From Chloroflexota bacterium (GTDB lineage: Bacteria > Chloroflexota > Anaerolineae > B4-G1 > SLSP01), in the NCBI GenBank assembly GCA_022707705.1, contig JAKJAC010000003.1, positions 266 through 34,089 of the forward strand: a stretch of DNA of 33,824 nucleotides. Direction: 5' to 3'. The position numbers were made by a program, and so were the translations under genes. Below the pieces are notes generated by a model. It ran no database searches and had not been told where the DNA came from. It saw only the letters and a program-made list of their open reading frames with translations. Position 1 is the stretch's first letter; the number at the start of each line of letters is the position of its first letter. Of the stretch, positions 16,838 through 24,515 are shown piece after piece.

Positions 16838-18298
16838 TCAATGCTGCGCCCTCGCACGACGGTAAAGGTCCACGTAGGCTCGCGCAGAATTCGACCACGA
16901 AAAGTCAAAATCCATCGCACGCCGCTGTAAAGCCTGCCACTGCCCAGAATTGTGGTACACCAACAAGGCGCGTTGCAGAGCTTCTCCGAACGCATCAGCC
17001 GTATAGGGGCGGAACACAAAACCGTTGCCACGCTTAGGTTGTGTGGTGGCATCAATGACAGTATCGGCAAGTACGCCCGTCGCACGTACGACGGGAACCG
17101 CACCATAACGTAGTGCAATCATGTGCCCTAAACCGCCAGGTTCATACTGACTGGGCATTAAGAACATATCAATGCCCGCATAGATGCGACGCGCCAGGCG
17201 ATCATCAAACTTGATGAAAACGCGCACACGATCCGGGAATTTCTGCTGCAATAGGCGGAAACGCTCCTCATATCCTGACTCACCCGTACCCAATAGCACG
17301 AACTGCACATCCTGCTGACTGAGGAGAGACTCCAAAGCGGGCAACATGATGTCCAATCCCTTGAGGGGATCAAGGCGAGAAACGACGCCCAATAAGGGTG
17401 TCTCGGCGCGGTTTGGCAACCCCACCTCACGCTGCAACGCAGCCTTATTCACCGAGCGCATGCGCAACGACTCAACGTCGAAGGACTGCGTGAGCGCCGC
17501 ATCCGTGTCGGGACTCCAGACCGCCGTATCAATGCCGTTCAAAATGCCAAACAGGTGTTCCTGGCGCTCCCGCAACAGAGCATCTAGCCCCATACCATTT
17601 TCCGGTGTAAGAATCTCGCGGCTGTAGGATGGGCTGGCAGCACTAAGCACATCAGCGTGTGCAATGCCCTGAGCCATCCAGTTGACTTGCCCGGGAGGTT
17701 CTATGGGCAGGTGTTCAAGCTCCTGCATTTGAGCAAAGGTTAAAATCAGCCGACCGCAAAGCCCTTGATAAGCCAGGTTATGGATTGTAAAAAGCGTCGC
17801 CATGTCACGATAAAATGCATCGTGCTTCCCGTACACGTCCAACCAAGCTACGACCGGAGCTGTATGCCAATCGTGCGCATGAATCACATCAGGTTTCCAA
17901 TTCATCACGCGATCCAGCATCTGCAGGGTTGCAATGACTGCACGAGAGAAGAAAGTGAAACGGCGCGGGTCATCGTTGAAACCGTAGACTTTCTCGCGGG
18001 TCGAGAGGTATTGCTCGTCCCAAATCATATACACCGGTAAGGCATCAACTGCAGTTTCCAGAAGATGCACATTTTCCTTTCCCGGTCCTAGCGGCACAGC
18101 AATAGGACCCCCCACGCGCTGCAAATCATAGTCCTTACCGACGGTATTGCCGTAGCGGGGCAACATCAAACGCACATCAATATCAAGATTCCGTAAGGCT
18201 TTGGGTAAGGCACCAGCCACATCCGCCAAGCCGCCCACCTTGACGAATGGCGTCGCTTCTGCTGCAAGGAAGAGCACTTTGAGTTTCTTGTCATTCAT
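16838..18298 (-). CDS. glgA: Glycogen synthase GlgA (GT5)
   Basis: GlgA extends alpha-1,4-glucan using ADP-glucose. The ATG at 18298 is preferred to the longer frame from 18391, because GAGGTG lies 6 nt upstream and the protein then starts NDKKLKVLFLAAEATPFVKV, matching the family N-terminus; length is then 486 aa, standard. The donor-binding KVGGLAD loop (Lys20) and the C-terminal PSQYEPGGLGHMIALRYG retaining-GT motif are present; the usual EPCGL has Gly in place of Cys. HAHDWHTAPV and FTIHNLAYQG are also typical. It is the first gene of a two-gene operon with the GH57 enzyme. Confidence 0.95.
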   Translation of the reverse strand: MNDKKLKVLFLAAEATPFVKVGGLADVAGALPKALRNLDIDVRLMLPRYGNTVGKDYDLQRVGGPIAVPLGPGKENVHLLETAVDALPVYMIWDEQYLSTREKVYGFNDDPRRFTFFSRAVIATLQMLDRVMNWKPDVIHAHDWHTAPVVAWLDVYGKHDAFYRDMATLFTIHNLAYQGLCGRLILTFAQMQELEHLPIEPPGQVNWMAQGIAHADVLSAASPSYSREILTPENGMGLDALLRERQEHLFGILNGIDTAVWSPDTDAALTQSFDVESLRMRSVNKAALQREVGLPNRAETPLLGVVSRLDPLKGLDIMLPALESLLSQQDVQFVLLGTGESGYEERFRLLQQKFPDRVRVFIKFDDRLARRIYAGIDMFLMPSQYEPGGLGHMIALRYGAVPVVRATGVLADTVIDATTQPKRGNGFVFRPYTADAFGEALQRALLVYHNSGQWQALQRRAMDFDFSWSNSARAYVDLYRRARAQH

Positions 18299-18402
18299 GT
18301 TATTCACCTCGACCTCCTGCGCTATCGGAGACCACTGGCTTACCGTCCGCCGTTGAGGGTCAGCGGCTGATTCTGCCTTCAACAGGTTCACGAGTTAATT
18401 TC

Positions 18403-18430
18403 ATTATAGCCGAGTTTGAAGAAAGGGCAA
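18403..18430 (-). promoter_or_regulatory. Promoter of glgA operon
   Basis: On the minus strand TTGCCC (18430-18425), a 16-bp spacer and TATAAT (18408-18403) predict a start near 18396 and a leader of about 98 nt before the glgA ATG. Unlike the leaderless genes, this gene has a ribosome site. Confidence 0.55.
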
Positions 18431-18452
18431 CGAATTGGGAATAGGACAAATC

Positions 18453-18487
18453 ATTGGGAAGTTCAAGCGGTTGAGTACAACCGCGGT
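18453..18487. repeat. 35-bp intergenic repeat, copy B
   Basis: Identical to 8773-8807, with the palindrome CGGTTGAGTACAACCG at 18468-18483. It directly precedes the tandem array of the related 14-bp palindrome. Confidence 0.85.
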
Positions 18488-18506
18488 CAGATTGATGAGA
18501 CAACGG

Positions 18507-18588
18507 CGTTGAGTACAACGTGGCGTTGAGTACAACGTGGCGTTGAGTACAACGTGGCGTTGAGTACAACGTGGCGTTGAGTACAACG
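18507..18588. repeat. Tandem array: five copies of CGTTGAGTACAACG at 17-bp period
   Basis: The 14-bp near-palindrome CGTTGAGTACAACG begins at 18507, 18524, 18541, 18558 and 18575; the first four are each followed by TGG. The core GTTGAGTACAAC is shared with the copies near 8.8 kb. The array lies between the divergent glgA and LTD/PLD genes. Minus-strand open frames here are only translations of the repeat. Confidence 0.9.
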
Positions 18589-18632
18589 CGTTGAGGCGTT
18601 TTGACGCGCCAGAGAGACGTGGAGGTATTTTT

Positions 18633-18693
18633 TGTGATTTTCGTAGACGGGGGAAACCCTTCGGGTTTCTTAGCCCCGTTCACGAAAATCACA
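18633..18693. repeat. 61-bp long imperfect hairpin in divergent intergenic region
   Basis: Outer arms TGTGATTTTCGT (18633-18644) and ACGAAAATCACA (18682-18693) are a perfect 12-bp inverted repeat. Inside are ACGGGG/CCCCGT (18647-18652, 18674-18679) and GAAACCC/GGGTTTC (18653-18659, 18663-18669) with a 3-nt loop. It precedes the LTD/PLD gene and is not placed to terminate either neighbour. It could be a small RNA, a cruciform or a remnant mobile element. The remaining parts of 18299-18818 show only the promoters and repeats listed. Confidence 0.75.
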
Positions 18694-18745
18694 CCTGCAG
18701 AAAGAAGATGCAGAGAGTTGATCGCCGATGAAGCTTTAAATGCCC

Positions 18746-18774
18746 CTGTCTAGTCTATCGTGACATGCTATAAT
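18746..18774 (+). promoter_or_regulatory. Promoter of the LTD/DUF11/PLD gene
   Basis: CTGTCT (18746-18751), a 17-bp spacer and a perfect TATAAT (18769-18774) lie about 45 bp before the ATG at 18819. The leader includes an AGGGGGC ribosome site. Confidence 0.5.
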
Positions 18775-18818
18775 CAAGATGATTCCGTACTCGATCATCG
18801 CTCCAGGGGGCGAAAATC

Positions 18819-21800
18819 ATGCACTGGAAAGGTAATCACTCCATCCGAATGCTGGGGGTCGTGACCATGGTACTGCTTCTGCGGCTGCACTCTCCTACCC
18901 CTGTTTCACTGCTGGAAGCGCAGACATCTGAGCCAATGGCAAGCAGCACGGTGGTGATCAACGAGGTGGCGTGGATGGGAACCGCCGCGAGCACGGCTGA
19001 CGAATGGATTGAGCTCCATAACCCAACGGCACAGAACATCAATCTCGACGGCTGGACTTTGATAGGGGATGATAACAATACACCCAATATCACCCTGATT
19101 GGCAGTATTCCCGCGGGTGGATTCTTTCTCCTCGAACGCACAGATGACACCACGGTGAGCGATATCAATGCAGATCAGATCTACACCGGCGACCTGATCA
19201 ATACCGGCGAAAGCCTGACGTTGCGGGATAACACGAATCTGGTGATTGACACAGCTAATGGCAACGGAGGCGCCTGGCCCGCAGGCGATAATGCCACCAA
19301 ATCTTCCATGGAACGCATCAACGCTCTCGCACCTGATGACGATTCCAATTGGGCGACCCATAGCGGCATTATCCGCAACGGCCTGGATGCCAGCGGCAAC
19401 CCACTAAACGGCACACCCAAAGCACGCAATGCTGCTGCAACGCCGCCAGAACCTGGCAACGCCGATCTGCAGGTCTCCAAAACGGGTCCGCTAACGGCTG
19501 TAGCGGGAATGACCATTACCTACACGTTGCACATCACCAATGCCGGGCAGAGCCCTGCCGTGAGCGTGCGGGTAACTGACACACTTCCGACGAGTGTCAT
19601 CTTTGTCAGCAGTATCCCCACACCCACCCACACCACCGGAGGCATCGTCACCTGGAACCTCGATACGCTGGAGAGCGGCGCCGAACACCAGATTTCCCTC
19701 ATCGGGAGCATCAGTCCCAACGCCCCCACAACTCTGGTAAACACGCTGGTTGCCAACACAGCTCCCCCCGAAAGCACTTACCTAAATAACACAGCCGTGT
19801 GGACCACAACCCTCATAAATGTGCTCATCAATGCAGTCATGTTCAATGGTCTGGCGCCCCTCGACACAGACGAGGCTGTGCAAATCCTCAACCTGAGCAA
19901 TACACCAGCACCGCTAGCCGGTTGGGAGCTATGCAAAATCGCGAGCAGCAATTTCGCTTGCAGGACTCTCCCAGCCCTCATTCTCCCGCCACGAGGCAAA
20001 ATATGGCTTACCCGCGACCTGGAGGATTTTCGGCAGAGCTTCGGCTTTCCAGCAGATGTTCTGCTTTCACCGTGGCTGAGTAATAATCTTGCTAATGAAG
20101 GAGACGAGGTCATTCTTCGTGATGCCACCCATGCCGTAGCCGATGCTGTCGTGTTCGGCGAGAACGGCGAAGTGAACACCGCAGGATGGGAAGGCAATGC
20201 CATTCGAATCTACCAGAATAGCGTTGGGAGCGCCGAAGGTCAGATTCTTCACCGCATCCCTGATGAAGTCACCGGACTGCCAATCACCGATACCGACAAC
20301 GACGCCGATTGGATACAAGCCGCCGATGATCCAATCCACGGTCGCCGTGCAGTGTTTCCCGGTTGGGACTTTGTAGAGCCTTTTTTCTGGCCCACGACGA
20401 CCACGGTAAGCGCCACCTTGATGGTCGGCATCGCACCAGATAATGGTTACGAAATCATCTCACGAACCCTAGACTCAGCCCAGGAAAGCATCAAGATTGA
20501 AGTATACACGCTGTATCACGGCGATCTGAGCGAAGTGCTCATTGCCAAAGCACAGGCTGGCGTGAGCGTTACGGTGTTGCTCGAAGGAAGCCCAGCGGGA
20601 ATGGGGGAAGTAGACCCACGCTGGCAAGCCGAACTCACCACCTGTCAGTTGCTCGAGGCGGCGGGCGGCAAATGTTTCTTTATGATTCACGAAACGACAG
20701 ACCATATCTATGCCCGCTACGAATTGGTCCATGCGAAATTCATCGTCGTAGATAACCATTGGGCGGTGGTCACGTCACAGAACTTCGGAAACGCCAGCAT
20801 CCCCTCCGACGATAAACGGAATGGCACGTTTGGTTCGCGCGGTGTGGTAGTGGCAACCGATGCAGAAGCAGTTGTGAATCGGATTGCTGCCGTTTTCGAC
20901 GCCGACTGTGACCCAACCCACCATCATGATATCCTGCGGTGGAATACAGGAGGTTATGCCAGATACAGCACGCCCATCAACCCAGTGGACCTCTACGCAG
21001 GTGATGCAACTACCACGACCGTCGTCTTTCCGGAGCCACTCGTCCTCAACGGTCGTTTTGCCTTCGAAGTTTTCACGGCGCCAGAGGGCGCGTTACGCCA
21101 GCGGGATACATTGCTGGGATTGGTGGCGCGCGCGCAAAGCGGTGACACCGTTTACGTCGAGCAGCTCTATGAATACGCGACATGGGGCACCGAACCGCTT
21201 GTGGGACCCAATCTGCGCCTGGAAGCCTATATCAATGCTGCGCGCAGAGGCGCTCGGGTACGCATCCTGCTCAACAGCGGCAGCTTCGATCAAGAGGTGT
21301 ATGACTCGACCCAGAATCACACGACCGTCGAGACTGTGAATCAGATTTCCCGCGCCGAGAATCTCGACCTACGCGCGAGCCTGGGGGATCCTACCGCTTA
21401 CGGCATACACAACAAAATGGTGCTGGTGCAGCTGCATGGTGAGGGCGGGTATATTCATTGTGGTTCGATCAATGGCAGCGAAAGCTCCAGCAAAATCAAC
21501 CGCGAGCTGGCGCTGCAAGTGCAGAGTGATGCTGCTTACGCCTACCTGGAAGCGATGTTCCTTAACGACTGGTACCGTTCTAACCCCATTTTCCTGCCCG
21601 GGATTCTAAAGCATTACACACCGCCACAACACCTGCTTATCACTGAGGTCTATTACGCCACCAGCGACACCAACCGGGAATGGGTCGAAATCTACAATCC
21701 TACGGGCTTGCCTATAGATTTGAGTGCCTACAAAATCGGCGATGCTGCCGCACCAACTGACTACGAAAGCATGTATCTGTTTCCTCCAGGAACATTCATT

Positions 21801-22208
21801 CAACCACAACAGGTGCTCGTCATCGCAGTAAGTGGTGTGAGAGTTCCCAACGCCGCCTTCGAAATAGAGAATGACACAGCCACACCTGATATGCTGCGAT
21901 ATGTGGGTTGGGGCGACGGCGGTTGGAACCTGGCAAACGGAGGTGACCAGGTTATTCTGCTGGGTCCAGACGACCGCCCCGTTGATGTGCACCTCTGGGG
22001 ATCGGTGAGTTACCCCGGAGTAAGTCCGCATCCCGGCGTCAGCCTGAGTAGCTCTTCGCTGGAACGTTACCCAACAGACGTTGATACCGATGACTGTGCC
22101 GTGGATTTTCGCGAACGGGGTGTCCCCACACCGGGGGAAGTGCCAGAAGGAACCTTATCGCCCGAAATATCTTCCGGGATATTCGCGCTCAAACATCCAT
22201 TGGATTAA
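18819..22208 (+). CDS. Exported multidomain protein: LTD - DUF11 - LTD - phospholipase D-like - LTD
   Basis: The 1129-aa protein starts with a signal-peptide-like segment (hydrophobic ~11-21). Three lamin-tail-like beta-sandwich domains are recognisable by INEVAWMG...DEWIELHNP (~45-205), the region ~335-470, and ITEVYYATSD...EWVEIYNP (~960-1100). A DUF11 repeat (ADLQVSKTGPLTAVAG, TYTLHITNAG) occupies ~214-325. Between them lies a phospholipase D-like region (~540-950): HKD1 is complete (His638, Lys640, Asp645), whereas HKD2 has His864 and Lys866 but Gln871 in place of Asp, followed by an intact GSING. The protein may be an extracellular phosphodiesterase or nuclease, or a binding protein if HKD2 is dead. 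No C-terminal anchor is seen. Its end overlaps the convergent DMT gene by 20 bp. Confidence 0.85.
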   Translation: MHWKGNHSIRMLGVVTMVLLLRLHSPTPVSLLEAQTSEPMASSTVVINEVAWMGTAASTADEWIELHNPTAQNINLDGWTLIGDDNNTPNITLIGSIPAGGFFLLERTDDTTVSDINADQIYTGDLINTGESLTLRDNTNLVIDTANGNGGAWPAGDNATKSSMERINALAPDDDSNWATHSGIIRNGLDASGNPLNGTPKARNAAATPPEPGNADLQVSKTGPLTAVAGMTITYTLHITNAGQSPAVSVRVTDTLPTSVIFVSSIPTPTHTTGGIVTWNLDTLESGAEHQISLIGSISPNAPTTLVNTLVANTAPPESTYLNNTAVWTTTLINVLINAVMFNGLAPLDTDEAVQILNLSNTPAPLAGWELCKIASSNFACRTLPALILPPRGKIWLTRDLEDFRQSFGFPADVLLSPWLSNNLANEGDEVILRDATHAVADAVVFGENGEVNTAGWEGNAIRIYQNSVGSAEGQILHRIPDEVTGLPITDTDNDADWIQAADDPIHGRRAVFPGWDFVEPFFWPTTTTVSATLMVGIAPDNGYEIISRTLDSAQESIKIEVYTLYHGDLSEVLIAKAQAGVSVTVLLEGSPAGMGEVDPRWQAELTTCQLLEAAGGKCFFMIHETTDHIYARYELVHAKFIVVDNHWAVVTSQNFGNASIPSDDKRNGTFGSRGVVVATDAEAVVNRIAAVFDADCDPTHHHDILRWNTGGYARYSTPINPVDLYAGDATTTTVVFPEPLVLNGRFAFEVFTAPEGALRQRDTLLGLVARAQSGDTVYVEQLYEYATWGTEPLVGPNLRLEAYINAARRGARVRILLNSGSFDQEVYDSTQNHTTVETVNQISRAENLDLRASLGDPTAYGIHNKMVLVQLHGEGGYIHCGSINGSESSSKINRELALQVQSDAAYAYLEAMFLNDWYRSNPIFLPGILKHYTPPQHLLITEVYYATSDTNREWVEIYNPTGLPIDLSAYKIGDAAAPTDYESMYLFPPGTFIQPQQVLVIAVSGVRVPNAAFEIENDTATPDMLRYVGWGDGGWNLANGGDQVILLGPDDRPVDVHLWGSVSYPGVSPHPGVSLSSSSLERYPTDVDTDDCAVDFRERGVPTPGEVPEGTLSPEISSGIFALKHPLD

Positions 22209-23124
22209 ATGAAGGAGGCGGCGCAGCGCCACGCTGTACATCCCGACGCACTAATGAAGTGCCACCAATTAACAATACTGCCCCTAGCCACTGCAAGCCT
22301 GATAGCGTCTCACTCAATAACAACAAAGCCAGCGCCAGACTGACCACCATCTCCATAAGGTTGAGGATGGCAGTCTGAACACCACCCAATCGTTCCATAC
22401 TGAAGAACATCGCCAGACGTGAGAGCGCTGTGGTTAATCCCAACGCTACAATTACTTGCCAACCCGGTACACTCACAGGCTCCAACGGCGTCCCTCCAAG
22501 CAGGCGCGCCACAGATACCGTGATTGCCATTCCGGTAATGATATAAAGAGTTGCTGAACGCGAAGGCACATCTGCGAGAACCCACTGCCCCATGACCATA
22601 TACCATCCATTGAGCGCAGCTGAAGCAATCATCAACATCGCGCCAAGATGGTTGGAAGGGTCTGTCACCGTCCACGGCGCCTGAACCAGTAAAGCCCCAA
22701 TCAGTGAGGCGGCTAACCGGGAAACAGTGAGTCGCGTAATGCTTTGACCAGAGGCGGTGAGGAAAATAACAACCCACACGGCGTACAATGAACTGAGCAA
22801 TGAGGCGCGCGAAGCATCAATCCGCTCTAGCCCGCTATAGTAAAAAAGCGAACCCACACCATTGATTGCACCGATCATCAAACAGTACAACAACGTGCGC
22901 CAGGGAATGAGGAATAAGCGGGGCCAAAACACAAAGTACACTATCATCAAGAACACCGCCGCAACAAGCGTGCGCAACGACGCCAATGTCAACGGTGTGA
23001 TACCGTACCGATAAGCCAATTTACCAAGAATAGGCGCCCAACCGAGCAGAAATGAGCTCAGCAGCCCACTGTAAATGCCCATATTGCGCCGACGCAATTC
23101 CTGGTTGCCGATGCCCTGCCGCAT
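22189..23124 (-). CDS. EamA/DMT-family membrane transporter
   Basis: Ten hydrophobic segments in two EamA repeats mark a drug/metabolite transporter; substrate unknown. The frame is open to 23226, but the upstream codons (GDRNRAAG region) are translated from a 15-bp dispersed repeat also found near 8.7 kb. Two starts remain: ATG 23124, with GGAAAAG upstream and a basic N-terminus (311 aa), or ATG 23082, directly before the first helix (297 aa). The first is chosen. The C-terminal half ends with the family-like LLLSETLSGLQWLGAVLLIGG. It converges with the LTD/PLD gene, overlapping its last 20 bp. Confidence 0.85.
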   Translation of the reverse strand: MRQGIGNQELRRRNMGIYSGLLSSFLLGWAPILGKLAYRYGITPLTLASLRTLVAAVFLMIVYFVFWPRLFLIPWRTLLYCLMIGAINGVGSLFYYSGLERIDASRASLLSSLYAVWVVIFLTASGQSITRLTVSRLAASLIGALLVQAPWTVTDPSNHLGAMLMIASAALNGWYMVMGQWVLADVPSRSATLYIITGMAITVSVARLLGGTPLEPVSVPGWQVIVALGLTTALSRLAMFFSMERLGGVQTAILNLMEMVVSLALALLLLSETLSGLQWLGAVLLIGGTSLVRRDVQRGAAPPPSFNPMDV

Positions 23125-23170
23125 ACTCTTTTCCAGACCGCCACGGCTCAACCGACCACGGATACCGGCA

Positions 23171-23185
23171 GCGCGGTTTCGGTCA
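23171..23185. repeat. 15-bp dispersed motif, second copy
   Basis: GCGCGGTTTCGGTCA here is identical to 8720-8734. Both copies are followed by C/G-rich, partly self-complementary sequence, which suggests a short extragenic repeat family. Two copies only, so a weak case. Confidence 0.45.
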
Positions 23186-23219
23186 CCTGCCTGCGGCAAA
23201 GGTCCACCACCATTATCAG

Positions 23220-23248
23220 TTTTCACTCCAGATCATCCATGCTATACT
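23220..23248 (+). promoter_or_regulatory. Promoter of the small membrane protein gene, leaderless type
   Basis: TTTTCA (23220-23225), a 17-bp spacer and TATACT (23243-23248) stand 7 nt before the ATG at 23256. The -35 and spacer equal those of the methyltransferase promoter at 8969-8997. No Shine-Dalgarno is present. Confidence 0.6.
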
Positions 23249-23255
23249 GAACATT

Positions 23256-23768
23256 ATGAAGAGACGGCGCAAATCCATATTGCTGATACTGGCAGCCCTC
23301 AACATAGTCATCATTGGGCTTCTTGGCACCTTTGTGGTCAAGCAAAAAAACGCCACACCTCCAACAACCGCAGCAATCTCTCCCTGTTCACAAGTTGTGC
23401 TTTCCAAAATCGAGCCCTATCTCTCACCCGCCGTTGCCTGGGATACCGGCACATTGACGGTGATGACCACGGTTTTCTATAGCACGCCCAATCCCCCCGA
23501 TGCTAGCGCCCAGTTGCTCTGGGATATGCTCGATAGTATCAAACACGCCCTGGAACTCGGTTGTGACCTTCCTGCAGAGGTCACGCTCATCATTCAAGCC
23601 CACGGACAGATGCAAAACACCAGTCATGTAGCCCTGCTCAACGGAGCAGATATCGCAGCCTGGACAAAAGCAGAGCTCTCCGATACAGAACTGAGTCTTC
23701 GCGGCAAATATTGGCAGCACAACGAAATCCAGCCCGAGCGCTCCGAGCAGCAATCCTCCCCCAATTAA
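23256..23768 (+). CDS. Small membrane-anchored protein of unknown function
   Basis: The 170-aa product starts MKRRRKS, followed by one hydrophobic segment (~8-28), then an apparently exported domain of ~140 residues with Cys near 44 and 104 that could form a disulfide. No known motif is recognised. The frame is open upstream to 23052, but that part overlaps the 5' end of the DMT transporter gene; the ATG at 23256 sits 7 nt after a good promoter and directly before the membrane segment. Its TAA stop shares the palindromic TTAA with the stop of the convergent phosphodiesterase gene. Confidence 0.65.
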   Translation: MKRRRKSILLILAALNIVIIGLLGTFVVKQKNATPPTTAAISPCSQVVLSKIEPYLSPAVAWDTGTLTVMTTVFYSTPNPPDASAQLLWDMLDSIKHALELGCDLPAEVTLIIQAHGQMQNTSHVALLNGADIAAWTKAELSDTELSLRGKYWQHNEIQPERSEQQSSPN

Positions 23769-24514
23769 CGCAACGCCGCTATCAACCGCTCGGGTTCGTT
23801 GGTGATCAGCGCATCTATACCCCACTCCGCCAGAACCTTGGCGCGCGCCACGTCATCCACGGTCCATGTCGCCACCCACAGCCCTCGCCCGTGCGCTCGC
23901 TCAATGCGCGCCTTGGAAAGCAATCCGTGATGCGGATGCAACGCCTCGTGAGGCGTTATCGGGCGAAGCAACCGCGCGCCAATCCCTAGGGCATCGTAGA
24001 GCAATCCACATGGAATTTCTGGCGCCAACGAACGCGCCTGCGTCAAGGCGTAGGGTTTGAAAGAGGAGAACCACACCCGATCTGCCAGTCCCAAACGGCG
24101 CACAAGCGTCACCACCGCCAGCTCCAGCGCGGCATCTCTCCTGGAAAAGGCCTTGAGCTCGATGTTAATGATAAGACGTTGTCCAACAGCTACAAAAACC
24201 TCTTCCAGAGTTGGTATGCGCTCGCCGGCAAAAGCTGGATCGAAGCGTATACCTGCATCTAACAGTTTTAACTGTGCAAGGGTAAGCTCAGCCACGGCAC
24301 CCTTGCCATCAGTCGTAGCATCCACTCGAGCATCATGAATCACCACGGGCACACCATCAGCGCTCAGATGCACATCCAGCTCGACGCCATCCGCCCCCAT
24401 CTCAGCCGCTTTGCGAAAAGCCGCCAAAGTATTCTGAGGCGCAGCATGACTTGCGCCACGATGCCCCAAAATCAAAGGACGATGCTGTAACCAAGTTGCG
24501 GGAAAAGTTGCCAT
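23765..24514 (-). CDS. Glycerophosphodiester phosphodiesterase
   Basis: GDPD enzymes cleave glycerophosphodiesters to glycerol-3-phosphate and an alcohol. This 249-aa protein has no signal peptide, so it is cytoplasmic like UgpQ. The catalytic set is present: His18-Arg19 in LGHRGASHAAPQNT, Glu45 and Asp47 in GVELDVHLSADG, and His60 in VVIHDARVD. Later motifs NIELKAF and TVDD also fit. It starts 1 nt after the AAA+ ATPase stop codon and is the last gene of the M24 peptidase operon. The product could feed phospholipid recycling. Confidence 0.93.
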   Translation of the reverse strand: MATFPATWLQHRPLILGHRGASHAAPQNTLAAFRKAAEMGADGVELDVHLSADGVPVVIHDARVDATTDGKGAVAELTLAQLKLLDAGIRFDPAFAGERIPTLEEVFVAVGQRLIINIELKAFSRRDAALELAVVTLVRRLGLADRVWFSSFKPYALTQARSLAPEIPCGLLYDALGIGARLLRPITPHEALHPHHGLLSKARIERAHGRGLWVATWTVDDVARAKVLAEWGIDALITNEPERLIAALR

Positions 24515-24515
24515 T

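Noticed and set aside
18507-18588. Possible CRISPR array
   Set aside because: The repeat is 14 bp with constant 3-nt spacers; CRISPR arrays have ~23-47 bp repeats and variable ~30 bp spacers, and no cas gene is present.
18404-18692. Minus-strand open frames with repeated Leu-Asn-Ala-Thr peptide
   Set aside because: They are translations of the 17-bp tandem array, with no ribosome site and no homology-like features.
18779-18835. Eighteen-residue upstream ORF before the LTD/PLD gene
   Set aside because: Its ATG is only 4 nt after the -10, so it would lie at or before the transcription start.
23125-23226. Longer N-terminus of the DMT transporter
   Set aside because: The segment encodes a dispersed repeat and has no match to the family; a ribosome site fits the downstream ATG better.
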